DNA from: a virus
Direction: 5' to 3' (one strand)
Length of the DNA: 64,000 nucleotides
Virus record (IMG/VR): IMGVR_UViG_3300025030_000041
Coordinates: 64,001-128,000 of that record
The stretch's first letter is position 1. Each line of letters opens with the position of its first letter. The position numbers and the translations under genes are program-made. Of the stretch, positions 32,096-43,623 are shown in pieces. The notes beneath the pieces were generated by a model, which saw only the letters and a list, made by a program, of their open reading frames with translations, was not told the origin of the DNA and ran no database searches.

Positions 32096-35000
32096 TTAAA
32101 TGAGTTTAATTTTAATAGATGGAGATATTTTAAATCCGTTATTAGATTCTTTTCTTAAAGTAAATTGAATAACTAAATTATCTAATTTTTGTATAGATAT
32201 GTCTTTTAATAATGAATATCCTTCACTATTTCTAGTCTCGTCATCTATGAAATTAAAGGTAATTTCGTTTGATTCTTTTGTTCTTTGAATATAGAATTCA
32301 GTTTTATCAATTGTATATAGCCTAAGTATATTAGTTTCTAAATATGATTGTATATATTGGTCTAAATTTAATTTATTTAAATATTGAGAGTCGTCTATTA
32401 AAAATTCTTTAAATTTAGTATCTGCTCCATCATCAATTAAATATTTAAGTAATACATTTTTAATATTTATTAAACCGCTTATATTATCGGCGGTTTCTTT
32501 TATAACTATTTGATAGTTGTCTATATTTATATCTTTTAATTCAGAATTTCCAATATTAAATAATTCATAGTTATTAAGTTCTATAGCAAATGGTACATTT
32601 AATACTTTATTCATAAATGAATTATCTTCAGATACTCTAAAACTTCCCGCAACTGGAGTAGATTCAATTTTAGATATATTTTTTTGATGAAATCCCCAGT
32701 CCCAGTTAGATGAAAATATTTGTAAATCTTTTTGAGATATAGATACTTCATCTATTAATGGATAAACCAAATTTCCTTGGTCTAATAGCATTATATTATT
32801 TTCAATAACTTTTAAATAATTAAAATTCTTTATTATTCCAAAATCAGAATGACTATTATTTAAAACCAAATTTGCAAAATTAATTTTAATATTAGGGTCA
32901 TCTTGCCATTTGAAGTCTAAATTATCTTTAAATTTCAAAATATCATTAAAAATAGGTTCATACCCACCATTATATCTAAATACTTCAACATTATTTTTAA
33001 TTGGAAATTGATGATACTCGAATCCAATTAAATCACTAGTTTTTACAGCATCAGGCTTATTATCATCAGCTGAATATCCTAATAAAGTTTCTTTTTTAAT
33101 TATACTTGAATTTAAAATTTCAATATAAAAATTATTTTTAGAACTATTTTTAGTAGGGTTACTCTCATCTATATTACTAGTGGAATTTACAGTATGATAT
33201 TCGATAATTGGTTGATACCTATTAATATAGTCTTTTATTTTTGCAAATGATAATTTTTTAAATAATGACTCATAATATTGTAATCCTCCATTTTTTTGTT
33301 TAAATATTACATTATCTTGAACATAATATAGTGGTAATAGTGACGGTAATATATGACTAATTTGTTCTAGTATTAATCGCTCATTACGACCTGATTCAAT
33401 GATAGTTTGCATTATAATTCCACTTGGAGAAACTCCAGATATTGGACTTATACTATATGTAGTTCCAGCCGGAAATCCTGTAGGGTTAGGATAAGAACTA
33501 GGAGCCCCCTCTATTGAATTAAATCTAATAATATCAAACTCAGTTGATGTAGTATTATTTCTAAATATTAAAGTACCATATGGCTCATACACGCTTGGGT
33601 ATGGACTACCATCATAGTTATCAGAATCAACTTGAAAAGTTTTTAAAAATGAATGTATTTCATCAACTGGATTAGAGTCGTATGTACTAATATTAGGATT
33701 AGCTATTTTAGTGTATTGTCTTAATGTTGTATTATTAATGGCACTTATATCAATAGTATTATTACTATCTAGCCCTACATAAAAAGATAATTTAATATTA
33801 GAATATCTATGATTAGAAACAGGAGAAGATATAGACGGGTATATACCATATCCATTAGATAAATCAGGCAAAATACTTTTCTTATGTTTTAAACTATATA
33901 ATAAGTTATATGAAAAATCACTTATATTATTAGTAAAATTAATTCTATAGTCACCGTCCGTATTATTATCGAAATACCCTACACTAACTTCAATTAAGAA
34001 TAGAATAAATTTATAGTCTTCGTGTTCAATAAATCTAAATCGTATAGGAGGTTGTTTGTTATCATTAATATCTTCTTTTATAGGTTTTAATAAAACTGAA
34101 AACTTATATCCATCATACTTTTTAGAACCAGTTTTATATATAGGTTTTTTATCTTCACCTACTATATCTTTATTTAAAACTTCTTTAAATATAAGTTTAG
34201 TTCCTTTGAAAAATGTTTCACATAGATTTTTATCGTTATTGTATTTTATAAATGAGTATCTAGATTGCAGATTATCTAATTCTTCCCCATCTAATTCATT
34301 TTTAAAATTAAAATAGTCAATGAAATAATCTGAATTAGTAAGGCATTCGTTTAAATCAAATTCAGTATTAAAATATGAATAATTCTTTTTTAGAATATCT
34401 TTGTCTTTTATAAAATCATAAGACGCTTCTAGATATGGCCATTCGTGTGTAAAATTTTCAGGATTTTGTGTAGTGTCATTATGATTTGAGCTAAAATTAT
34501 TAATACCAAATTGAACATTGGTGTTTAATCTATACTCATTATCTCTAATATCTTTGCCACCCTTATATCCCCATTTAGCTATATATGGTAATAATTTGCT
34601 AGTTAACGCAAAATCCTTTACGTAATTCTCTTTATAATAATCGTATTCAGTATTTATTGCTCCATTAATAAATCGATCACGCCTTTCCCATAACTCAGTT
34701 TCCTCACTAGGCTTAGCTAAAACTGGATCTTTTAATATAGAAAATCCAATGAATGCTTTTAATTCGTTATCCTCATCATCTGTCAAATCATCGTTATATA
34801 TGACAATAGGACTTCCAGTATTAATAGTATAACTATTAATACTAGATATTCCAGTAAATATATCATCTATTGCATAAATAACGCTATTATACGAGATTGT
34901 TCCAGTTCCTTTAACTTTATAAACTATTCCAGCTTCAATTAAATCTTTTTTCTCAGGAATAAAATAATATTTGTAATACTCCCATAAAGGCGACTTATTA

Positions 35001-37096
35001 TAATTGCTTGAATAAAAATCATAATTAAAATCCTTTATTGGAAATATTGATAATAATCCAAATTTTGAATTAAACCTATTTTTTATGATAAATTGATTTG
35101 TTTTAACACTTGGTTTTTCTTTATCTTTTAATGTTAAAACTATATTACTAAAATATTTAGAAAAATTTTCTACTCTTAATTCTTCAGTATCAGTATTAAC
35201 CTCATTTATTGTATCAATATAATATGATACCCCTTCAATATATGAATAACCATTCTGGGTTCTTACACAAATATCATTTATATTTTGTAATATTTTATCT
35301 TTATATTTAGAATCTAGTACTAATCTATTTTCGCTAAGTGTATTTCCGCCTTGTAATAAAATATCAGTATTTTGCAATTGCGTTCCAGAATATCCATTAA
35401 TTTCTATAGATGAATAATTAGTATTATAAGGAACATATTTAAATTGTATAGTATCATTAAAATTTCCTGCAGTTCTTAACTTTAAAATAATAGTATCGTT
35501 TTGAGAAAATACTTCAAAATTTCTATGGTTAACCCCTTTAAATAATTCATATATCGCTGCTGTAATAACAGAGAAATTATTTTGTGTAGTTTTAGCACTG
35601 AAATAATACACATCTTCTGTATCAGAATAATTAATATAGAAATCACCTGGTGAATTTATTGGAATAAAATTAGGAACAACTTCATTATTAATCGTATGGT
35701 CTAATGCAACAAACTCATCATATTTATTACCATCAATATCTAGTTTAGAACCAAATGCAGAGTATATAATTATTTTGTCTAAATGTTCAAATTCTCCTTT
35801 AATTTTAATATATGCATTAGAATATCCCTTTTCAGTTGGAACAGAACCAGAGTCTTTAATAAAATCATCCTTAGTACCAAAAAGATTTCCAAGATTAATT
35901 TTAGTATTGCTTAATGTAATTCTATTTTTAGTTTCATCAATCGCGTCAGTCGTATGAGGTAAATATAAATTTCCAAGTTTATCTTCTATATAATTAAAAT
36001 ATAATTTGTCTTTATCAAGTTCTTTATTAAAAAGTAAATTAGATTCGTTTTTATAAAAAATATTAACACCATTAGTGTTTCCTATATTTTCAACAACATC
36101 ATCTATTTCAGTCCATTTCTTTTTTAAATAAAAAGGAGTATTATTATACTCTCCATTTAATCTATATTGTGAGTCTATATCTAATGTAAATTTACCTAAA
36201 TCTATTTTATTAATATATAAACCAATATACCTATTCATATCGTATTTTTCAACTTCATCAGTTTCATCAAATAAAAATTCAAGGTTTAATATATTTGGAA
36301 ATATAATATTATTACGATGATACCCTGTTGTAATATAGTCTTCAACTTTTTTTAGGGGGTATTCTGTCTTGAAAAAGCTATTTAAAAATTCTCCTTTACT
36401 TGTAAACATGCCAGACTGAACGGATATACCATTCCATGTGGATAATAAATCTTCTTCGAAATTAATTGTTAATGGGCTAGACGGAAATAATGGGTCTGAT
36501 ATGTATTTTTTTATATATTTCCCAATTTTTGTATTTTCAGTTAAATCAAACGTTTTTATAATTGACGCATTTTTAAATAAGTCATAAATATAATCTTTTT
36601 GAATAAATGGAAATTTTTGTTTTGATTCATCTATTTTATAATTCATAGGGTCTTTAATCCTAAAAATAACAAAATATTCAGGTAATATATCTTTTAAATA
36701 TAATGGCGCGAAATATGAAAGTTTTTCGTCTCTAGTTTTAGAAGTTAAATAGTTAACTCCAGCATAATATAAAGAAAAATCATATTGGTCTTCATATTTT
36801 AAAGAAGGTTTTGTTGGATCGACTTCAGTTTTTAAATCAAAAACTATATTAGATGGAGTTTTTCCATTCTTAAAAAATTTTTTAATATTTATAGTATGCG
36901 CATAATTTATATCAATAGGAATACTTTTATATTCTTCCTTTGATAGTTCTTCGTTTGCATCAATAGAATTTAAAAATAAATTATTATCAGATGAGACTGT
37001 TAGCTTAACATTTCCGGTTAATAGAGGAGAGGTTCTTACAAGACTAAAACTAGTGTGCTCATCTAATAATTTTTTATAAGTTGGGTTAGATGCCAC
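32096..37096 (-). CDS. Very large virion protein, probable baseplate/tail component
   Basis: 1666 aa. Opening NPTYKKLLDEHTSFSLVRTSP followed by LTGNVKLTVSSDNNLFLNSI is a pattern I recognise from giant structural proteins of Bacteroidota phages. Beta-rich throughout, no membrane segment, no enzymatic motif. Position next to gp6-like and other tail genes suggests a baseplate wedge or peripheral role (gp7-like by size and place). It overlaps the next gene by 11 nt. Confidence 0.6.
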   Translation of the reverse strand: MASNPTYKKLLDEHTSFSLVRTSPLLTGNVKLTVSSDNNLFLNSIDANEELSKEEYKSIPIDINYAHTINIKKFFKNGKTPSNIVFDLKTEVDPTKPSLKYEDQYDFSLYYAGVNYLTSKTRDEKLSYFAPLYLKDILPEYFVIFRIKDPMNYKIDESKQKFPFIQKDYIYDLFKNASIIKTFDLTENTKIGKYIKKYISDPLFPSSPLTINFEEDLLSTWNGISVQSGMFTSKGEFLNSFFKTEYPLKKVEDYITTGYHRNNIIFPNILNLEFLFDETDEVEKYDMNRYIGLYINKIDLGKFTLDIDSQYRLNGEYNNTPFYLKKKWTEIDDVVENIGNTNGVNIFYKNESNLLFNKELDKDKLYFNYIEDKLGNLYLPHTTDAIDETKNRITLSNTKINLGNLFGTKDDFIKDSGSVPTEKGYSNAYIKIKGEFEHLDKIIIYSAFGSKLDIDGNKYDEFVALDHTINNEVVPNFIPINSPGDFYINYSDTEDVYYFSAKTTQNNFSVITAAIYELFKGVNHRNFEVFSQNDTIILKLRTAGNFNDTIQFKYVPYNTNYSSIEINGYSGTQLQNTDILLQGGNTLSENRLVLDSKYKDKILQNINDICVRTQNGYSYIEGVSYYIDTINEVNTDTEELRVENFSKYFSNIVLTLKDKEKPSVKTNQFIIKNRFNSKFGLLSIFPIKDFNYDFYSSNYNKSPLWEYYKYYFIPEKKDLIEAGIVYKVKGTGTISYNSVIYAIDDIFTGISSINSYTINTGSPIVIYNDDLTDDEDNELKAFIGFSILKDPVLAKPSEETELWERRDRFINGAINTEYDYYKENYVKDFALTSKLLPYIAKWGYKGGKDIRDNEYRLNTNVQFGINNFSSNHNDTTQNPENFTHEWPYLEASYDFIKDKDILKKNYSYFNTEFDLNECLTNSDYFIDYFNFKNELDGEELDNLQSRYSFIKYNNDKNLCETFFKGTKLIFKEVLNKDIVGEDKKPIYKTGSKKYDGYKFSVLLKPIKEDINDNKQPPIRFRFIEHEDYKFILFLIEVSVGYFDNNTDGDYRINFTNNISDFSYNLLYSLKHKKSILPDLSNGYGIYPSISSPVSNHRYSNIKLSFYVGLDSNNTIDISAINNTTLRQYTKIANPNISTYDSNPVDEIHSFLKTFQVDSDNYDGSPYPSVYEPYGTLIFRNNTTSTEFDIIRFNSIEGAPSSYPNPTGFPAGTTYSISPISGVSPSGIIMQTIIESGRNERLILEQISHILPSLLPLYYVQDNVIFKQKNGGLQYYESLFKKLSFAKIKDYINRYQPIIEYHTVNSTSNIDESNPTKNSSKNNFYIEILNSSIIKKETLLGYSADDNKPDAVKTSDLIGFEYHQFPIKNNVEVFRYNGGYEPIFNDILKFKDNLDFKWQDDPNIKINFANLVLNNSHSDFGIIKNFNYLKVIENNIMLLDQGNLVYPLIDEVSISQKDLQIFSSNWDWGFHQKNISKIESTPVAGSFRVSEDNSFMNKVLNVPFAIELNNYELFNIGNSELKDINIDNYQIVIKETADNISGLINIKNVLLKYLIDDGADTKFKEFLIDDSQYLNKLNLDQYIQSYLETNILRLYTIDKTEFYIQRTKESNEITFNFIDDETRNSEGYSLLKDISIQKLDNLVIQFTLRKESNNGFKISPSIKIKLI

Positions 37097-40000
37097 TAGT
37101 AAATGTTATTTTTCTAAGTAAAGTTCCTGTTGCTGGAATATCAATTGGAGTTAATATTGAAATATCTTTATTATATTTACATTTAATATCAATATCAAAA
37201 CTAAAAGTATTTTGGTCTTTTAAATAAATATCAAGGCCTATAGTTTTTCTATATTCAATATTTGTAATATTTCCAGATAGTCTATATCCTCCAACATATT
37301 CTAATTTATCAGAACACCTGAATTGATAAACAATTGGTATATTAATAGCATTATCTGTTCCAGATTCAACTACTCTTCTTGCAATAGACAAGTTATTTCC
37401 CTCTATTGATATATCTTCATACTTAGATGGCGCCATAAATAAATAAGAACCGCATGTGAATTTACCAACTAAATACTCGTCATTAGGAGAAAATCCTAAT
37501 TTAGCAGGATACATTGCAAAAGTAGTATTATTTGCCTCACTTGCATTATCTGGGCCAAGTGTGTCATAATACTCTAATTGTTGTTCAGAGCTACCCCCAA
37601 AATATCCAGACGAATCACTTATTGATGTATCAAAATTATACGCATGAGAAATCGGAATATATTTTTGAGTAGCATTTCCAGTAGTTGTATTATAATCAGT
37701 AAATACTGGTCTCATAAAATCATTCTTATCATCTGACCAATAAAAATTAGTATCTAAATTAGGCAAATCTGGATGGTCTTTATGTATAGAAAACTCTGTT
37801 AAATACCCTTGTCCAAGTGGGGTATTAACATTATTAATACCATTCCATATATTTGCATTAGTCATACTTCCAGTAAGAGGAAGGGCCGGGTTAAATGGTA
37901 AATAATGTACGCCGTCTAACGGTATTTTATGATTAGCATTAGCTGGATCAGACACCCCCTCATAGTTATATAGTGTATTGAATGGAGTTGAGGGTACAGT
38001 GTATAGATTATTATTTAATCCATAGCTTTTATATCTAGTATAAATAAATTGGCTCTTAGCGTGGTTAGACTGGTATGGCGCTTTAAACTTAAATCCATCC
38101 TTTGTAGTTCCATCAGATAGAGTTAGGACCGATAATGTAGTTAAATGATATTTACGTATACCAGTGTAATCTGGAGTAAGGTCATCACTAACTTGTTCGT
38201 CTATACCTCCAGTAACTCGGCTTATTAATTCTAATGGAGTACTTGAACTATTAGATATACTTATAATATATGTTTTAGTAATAATTTTACCGTGTTTATA
38301 GGTAGTAGTATTATCTATAGTTTGAGCAATTAAGTCCTTATAGAATCCTGCAAATAGACTAATAGTTTGTCCATTTTTAACTTCTATTATATTTCCAACT
38401 TCATCGGTTATTGTTACTTTAATAACTCCTTTATCTTTTTTAAGAGAAGTTTCTAATGCACTAATTCGGTCTTGCATTTCTTTAAGCTTATCATACAGAT
38501 TAATTACTATATTTTGATTAGTAGTAAATCCACTTGCTATATCTTCAGTCCTATGTGAATAATATTTATCTCCAGTTGTAAACGCGTTTAATACGTGAAT
38601 ATCTAAACTTCTCGCATTTAGTTCTTCTTGAAATTTAATTTGTATATCTTCAGCTTGAATATCTTTGCTAAGAACTGACGATTCTATTGTATTTTCTAAA
38701 TCATCAGGAAAAGGTATATTAACAGTATTAGACCAGTCAGATTCAATTGGATTAATTGGATAACCTGCTTCTGAAATAGACTTTATTCTTATTTCAACTG
38801 ATTCGCCTTTCGTAATTGGAATATCTAATTGGTTTATATTAACTGCCTGAGGGTCATCTACTTTTTCAGAAGACCATTCGTATTTACCAGTATTTTGATT
38901 AAATTCTTTTGCTCTTATTTTGGTAGTATATTCGTTCCAATTAGAAAAAAAACCAGTTCGTTCAGCCCCATCAGTATCAATAAACTTAAGTTGGTCAACG
39001 TTATTAGCTGTACCTTTTTTACTTATATATCTATATGATATTTTAAATTGTATAATTTCCTGTTTACCAACTTCAGTTTCTTTAGATCCTGGAATATTCC
39101 AAAACCCTCTAACTCTATATTTAGGGTCAGTCTGAAAGGTTGGAGCATTTTTAAGGTCTAATGTAATTTCTTTAACTAGAGTTGATACTTGTGTAAATAA
39201 ATTAGTTTTTTTAGTATTTAAATTAGTAATTGTATTTCTAATGTTTTGACGTTCCGACTCATTAGTTATTTCAGCAGTATTTAATTTAGCTTTATTAGTT
39301 TCAATTGTTTTATTTAATTCATTAATTTCGTTTTGTAATCTTTCTTTATTTGCGATTTTAGTTTTAAGTTGGTCATTATCTTTATTTTCTTTTAAATGGT
39401 TATTAATTTGTACAACTTTAAAATTATTCAAGTCTAATGCTGTAGAATCCGGAATTACCCCTAATATAGACGGAATATTTCTGTCTTTTGCAAAATTTAT
39501 AAACAATAATCCAAAGTCATCCACGAAATTATTATAATATGTATCTAACTTAGTAATACTGCCGTCGCTTAATGTAATAGATAAATCGTTAGAGTGAAAT
39601 GCTATACCTTTTGAATATTTATCAATTGTTAATTTTTGAGTTCTAGAAATTGGTTTAATAAAAATTATTTGTCTTTCGTTATACCCAATATTAATTTGTA
39701 ATTCTGGTATTCTTAAAATTACAGATTTAATAGTAAATACGTCTACTCCAATACTTGGAGTTTCTTTACCAAATACTCTAGTTAAAATAACAGTATTATC
39801 ATCCTTATTAATTGAATTAACTTTATATTCGGTCCCATTTGACGTAATTAATATATCGTCTACTTTTAAAGTTTTAGTATTTTCTTTCCCGTCTAATATA
39901 TCCGTGTAAGTTAACTTATCTAACTTATATTTAATACGAGTAACTGTACTAGTAGTTCCGTCAGCATTTGTTGTTATAATTTCTTCCTGAAATTTCTTTA

Positions 40001-40670
40001 ATACACTAAAATTACCACGTATTCTATTTATAGCAATTGATAAATCTACAGTCTCATCATCTGTAAAGAACTTTATATTTTGGCCATTTAAGTCATTTAA
40101 TAATTGGTTCAACTCAATATCAGTTTTACCTTTTAATTGAGTATCAAAATATTCTGAATCTGTTGTAGTATCTATTTTTACAATTATCCGTTTAACTGCA
40201 AAAGAATCAATTTCATTTATACTAGAACTTATATATTGGCTTATATCTAACGTAATAAATAATAGAGGATTTAAAAAAGATTCAAAAAACCAATTATTCT
40301 TAATTCTAAAATCAGTTGGTATACTGAAAGTTGAATCTTGTAATTTTTCTAAGTCTTTAATAACTTGATTTACTGAGTCGACTTTAAATTTTCTTACAGT
40401 TCCATCTTGAAACTGCAGTCCTATTGAGTTATCATTAATATTAATTAACTCTTCAATTTTATTATTTAAATTAGACACTTGATCTTTTAAATAACCAAAT
40501 GACGGTATATCTAAGGTTGCTGTAGTTCCATCATCTTTAGTATAATCAACTGACACAGTTTCATTGCTAGATATTAATGACGAATTTAATTTTTGAAAAA
40601 AACTAATAATATTTTTTTGTAATATTGCTAATTGTTTTAATGATTCTGATATTGAATTTTTTCCATCCAT
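37086..40670 (-). CDS. Large virion protein with coiled coil and fibronectin-like region
   Basis: 1194 aa. Coiled-coil at about 440-510 (KERLQNEINELNKTIETNKA). A beta-sandwich stretch around 525-670 (VGKQEIIQFKISYRYISKKG ... SWSN) resembles a fibronectin type III domain. A Gly/Asn/Thr-rich C-terminus fits a tail fibre or baseplate-fibre connector. Receptor role is inference. Confidence 0.55.
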   Translation of the reverse strand: MDGKNSISESLKQLAILQKNIISFFQKLNSSLISSNETVSVDYTKDDGTTATLDIPSFGYLKDQVSNLNNKIEELININDNSIGLQFQDGTVRKFKVDSVNQVIKDLEKLQDSTFSIPTDFRIKNNWFFESFLNPLLFITLDISQYISSSINEIDSFAVKRIIVKIDTTTDSEYFDTQLKGKTDIELNQLLNDLNGQNIKFFTDDETVDLSIAINRIRGNFSVLKKFQEEIITTNADGTTSTVTRIKYKLDKLTYTDILDGKENTKTLKVDDILITSNGTEYKVNSINKDDNTVILTRVFGKETPSIGVDVFTIKSVILRIPELQINIGYNERQIIFIKPISRTQKLTIDKYSKGIAFHSNDLSITLSDGSITKLDTYYNNFVDDFGLLFINFAKDRNIPSILGVIPDSTALDLNNFKVVQINNHLKENKDNDQLKTKIANKERLQNEINELNKTIETNKAKLNTAEITNESERQNIRNTITNLNTKKTNLFTQVSTLVKEITLDLKNAPTFQTDPKYRVRGFWNIPGSKETEVGKQEIIQFKISYRYISKKGTANNVDQLKFIDTDGAERTGFFSNWNEYTTKIRAKEFNQNTGKYEWSSEKVDDPQAVNINQLDIPITKGESVEIRIKSISEAGYPINPIESDWSNTVNIPFPDDLENTIESSVLSKDIQAEDIQIKFQEELNARSLDIHVLNAFTTGDKYYSHRTEDIASGFTTNQNIVINLYDKLKEMQDRISALETSLKKDKGVIKVTITDEVGNIIEVKNGQTISLFAGFYKDLIAQTIDNTTTYKHGKIITKTYIISISNSSSTPLELISRVTGGIDEQVSDDLTPDYTGIRKYHLTTLSVLTLSDGTTKDGFKFKAPYQSNHAKSQFIYTRYKSYGLNNNLYTVPSTPFNTLYNYEGVSDPANANHKIPLDGVHYLPFNPALPLTGSMTNANIWNGINNVNTPLGQGYLTEFSIHKDHPDLPNLDTNFYWSDDKNDFMRPVFTDYNTTTGNATQKYIPISHAYNFDTSISDSSGYFGGSSEQQLEYYDTLGPDNASEANNTTFAMYPAKLGFSPNDEYLVGKFTCGSYLFMAPSKYEDISIEGNNLSIARRVVESGTDNAINIPIVYQFRCSDKLEYVGGYRLSGNITNIEYRKTIGLDIYLKDQNTFSFDIDIKCKYNKDISILTPIDIPATGTLLRKITFTSGI

Positions 40671-40691
40671 TAAAAATTTTTAATTATTTTT

Positions 40692-40795
40692 TTAAACATA
40701 AACTTCTCATTTAACTATCTAAGTGTTCCTTCTAAACTTAGGAGTAAATGTTTCTTCTTCAGATATAAATTGTTCAAATAATTTATAAGTTGCAT
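40692..40795 (-). pseudogene. Internally deleted LRR paralogue (LRR-6 remnant)
   Basis: About 100 bp keep both ends of the LRR family. The start side encodes YKLFEQFISEEETFTPKF (one frame off the ATG at 40795), and the stop side encodes the family ending EVYV, with a trace of SLEG between. The IFIPRRLKERW domain and nearly all repeats are gone. It lies between two large virion genes, exactly where intact paralogues sit elsewhere. Confidence 0.75.
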
Positions 40796-40829
40796 ATTTA
40801 TTATTTATTATCGTCCTCTTAAATACTGA

Positions 40830-42788
40830 TTATCTAATATACCCAGGTATATCAATTAATAAGTTATTATTAGTAGTATTAGTCGGCGCAGTGTTTATAT
40901 TTGTTATATTATTGGTATTAGTTAATGATGTTATTTGGTCTTCTAATTCTATTATTTTAGTTTCTATAGTACTTTGTTTTTGAGTAAATTCATTTGAATT
41001 TTTAATATGGTCTTCAACTATACTAACGTTTGATACAGAATACCATCGTCCATGATAAATTATTGTTTCAGAATTGTCTTTTGAAATTGAAGTAATATAA
41101 AATGTATTATTAGAAGAATTTAAAATTTTTGTTGAATTATCACTTGTTATTTTAAATATAATTTCTCCTTGACTTAAATTTTCTTTAGTTGAATCATTAA
41201 TATTGGTAAATCTAAGTTTATTTTCAGTTGAATCAATAAATACTAAGTTTATAGTATTACCTAATGCTAAATTAGAAGGTATTTGTTTATTATTCTTTTT
41301 CTTATATATTTTAAATTTTATAACATTATCAAATGGATTTATAATCATCCATAGATTACCTTGTCCAAATGCAATTGTATTATTTTCATCTTTCTCCATT
41401 ATTAATAAATTCTCAGTAGCAACTGTAATATTATTATAATTAAAAAATAATGGCACAAATACATTTTGAGTTATAATTTCTGGAGCTGTTGAAGACCCTG
41501 TATTTTGTGTAGTTCTAATACTAGATTGTCCGTTAGTATTAAATGCAGTTTCAGTTTTACTAGGTTCTATAAATAATAAAGTTGACTCAAATTCTTTTTG
41601 AATAATTTTATTATATATTTTGTGACTTCTAGGAGCATCAGTTAATTCTATTTTTAGAATATTTCTACCCCATTTTTTAACGTCAAATGAACTATATGAC
41701 GCGCTTCGTATAATCTGTTCGCCATTCTTTTGGTTAACTAATCTTAATAAATAATCAATAGAGAAGCTTAGTGCGGTATTTCCGTATTTTAATATAGGCC
41801 TAAAAACTTGAGGTTCATCAAATTTATTTTCCTGAATAAACATCTGTTTAGCAGTATTAATAAATGCACTGCCAACTTGTTCAAATATTGATAGCTGATG
41901 TAGTACTATCCAGTTATTGCCAGAGGTTTCTTGATTTAATTTAGAAATAAAATCTTCTACGAATTGATCATTATATTCAGCAAAAAACTCTATATAATCA
42001 CCACCAGAAGAATCTTGTATAACAGCATTTAAATTATCAAATTGATCACTCTGTGTTATTTTAGTTTCTATATGGTCGTCTATTTTGAATATTTCATATA
42101 CAGTTTGGTCAGTTGTCTGTTCAATAATTTCTCCTATTATATCTAGAGTAATTATAATATTTGAATCTTTAATAAATCCTTTAAACCCAGATGTATTATT
42201 AGGAGTAATTTTAGCAGCAAAGGTTAAAGATTTAGTTAATGAGCTATAATAGTCATCATTAATTAGTTTAATAGCTGGTATTTTAATTTCTATATATTTG
42301 TCGAATATAACATCAGTTAAAAATATAGGTTTAGAATTAAAAATAATTAAATCATTAAATGTTTGTGGATATACTATAATGTTTGAAAATATATTAGGAG
42401 TTCCATCATTTTCAGTATTTCTTACGCCTAAAACTATTCCTTTATATGTATCTAAATTAAACCCACTCGCAAAATGATACCGTATTTTATCAACTGGAAC
42501 AGTATATCCATTGATTTCTGAATACTCTAAATTCGTATCATAGTCTAAATAATTTGGTACCTTTTCTAAATCTAAATAAGCTTGCTGATTATTTCCAAGA
42601 TGGACTGACGTAATATCTTGTATATTATTACTTGTAACAGAAGAGTCATTAAATATCTGATTAATTCCTAAATACTTATTCTTTAATACTATAAAACTAT
42701 CAGATATTTCATCTGGATTTAAATTTGATGTATATATATATTCTACTAACAAAAAGGGGGATAGCCTAACTAATCTAGATTTTGCCAT
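40830..42788 (-). CDS. Large virion protein, tail/baseplate-associated
   Basis: 652 aa, begins KSRLVRLSPFLLVEYIYTSN, beta-rich with a coiled-coil near the C-terminus (QSTIETKIIELEDQITSLTN). No recognised family. It shares the operon with the two large structural genes. Preceded by AATAAATA, a late-box variant. Confidence 0.55.
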   Translation of the reverse strand: MAKSRLVRLSPFLLVEYIYTSNLNPDEISDSFIVLKNKYLGINQIFNDSSVTSNNIQDITSVHLGNNQQAYLDLEKVPNYLDYDTNLEYSEINGYTVPVDKIRYHFASGFNLDTYKGIVLGVRNTENDGTPNIFSNIIVYPQTFNDLIIFNSKPIFLTDVIFDKYIEIKIPAIKLINDDYYSSLTKSLTFAAKITPNNTSGFKGFIKDSNIIITLDIIGEIIEQTTDQTVYEIFKIDDHIETKITQSDQFDNLNAVIQDSSGGDYIEFFAEYNDQFVEDFISKLNQETSGNNWIVLHQLSIFEQVGSAFINTAKQMFIQENKFDEPQVFRPILKYGNTALSFSIDYLLRLVNQKNGEQIIRSASYSSFDVKKWGRNILKIELTDAPRSHKIYNKIIQKEFESTLLFIEPSKTETAFNTNGQSSIRTTQNTGSSTAPEIITQNVFVPLFFNYNNITVATENLLIMEKDENNTIAFGQGNLWMIINPFDNVIKFKIYKKKNNKQIPSNLALGNTINLVFIDSTENKLRFTNINDSTKENLSQGEIIFKITSDNSTKILNSSNNTFYITSISKDNSETIIYHGRWYSVSNVSIVEDHIKNSNEFTQKQSTIETKIIELEDQITSLTNTNNITNINTAPTNTTNNNLLIDIPGYIR

Positions 42789-42813
42789 TAAATATTACTA
42801 TACTTTTTGTTAT

Positions 42814-43623
42814 TTATTTTATTTTTCTTAAAAATGTAAATCCTACCATTTGATTTGTTGAACCTTCGATTAATATTATATTTTTTTGGTTAAACCAAAG
42901 TCCTCCTGCTATACTAATTATATTGGATTTATCTAAATTAAGTACTTTCTTGTACCCCACCCCTAATAATATAGAAAATTTCTTATTATCCTCTTGGCTA
43001 AACCGTTTTTTAGGAATTGAATTAATTTTAATATCATCTACTTTTAAATATTCAGGCCCTTTTAAATAATATTTCCATATACCGTCATCTTGCTCTGTTA
43101 ATACAATATCTAAATTAAACTTATTAAATACCCATTTACCTATTACACTATCAATCTTTATATTTTTATCAGCCCCAATAAAAATATAAGTTTTTCCATG
43201 ATATTCTATAAACCAGTCATTATTAAATTCATTTGATGGATATTTTGACACAAAATCAATTACTGAGCTACTCGAATCACTCTTTATATTTACCTTAATA
43301 TTTTTATCAATTTCATTTTTAAATGTTACTGCCGCATTAGAAATCATTAATAGTTTTTCATCATTCTTTTTTATTATTTTATAGAGGTCTTCGTTTTGAT
43401 TTTTAAGTTTATTCTTTAAATCTTTTTCAGTATTATATGAATCAACTAATTTTCTATATGACCCATCTTGTTCTTTAACTAAAGTGTCAAGCGATAATAT
43501 TTTTTTTATTAAAATATCATTTTCATCTTTCATATTAGTATTGTCACATCCTTTTACTAAAAGAAAAAATGCTAATCCTAATATTATTATGATATAAAAA
43601 GTCTCTCTGTTAAATATTTTCAT
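42814..43623 (-). CDS. Membrane-anchored coiled-coil protein
   Basis: 269 aa. N-terminal membrane segment (IIIILGLAFFLLVKGC), coiled coil at about 35-95, then a beta-rich C-terminal domain. It has the layout of a periplasm-facing anchored protein and could be spanin-like or an envelope-modifying protein. It overlaps the next gene by 14 nt. Confidence 0.45.
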   Translation of the reverse strand: MKIFNRETFYIIIILGLAFFLLVKGCDNTNMKDENDILIKKILSLDTLVKEQDGSYRKLVDSYNTEKDLKNKLKNQNEDLYKIIKKNDEKLLMISNAAVTFKNEIDKNIKVNIKSDSSSSVIDFVSKYPSNEFNNDWFIEYHGKTYIFIGADKNIKIDSVIGKWVFNKFNLDIVLTEQDDGIWKYYLKGPEYLKVDDIKINSIPKKRFSQEDNKKFSILLGVGYKKVLNLDKSNIISIAGGLWFNQKNIILIEGSTNQMVGFTFLRKIK

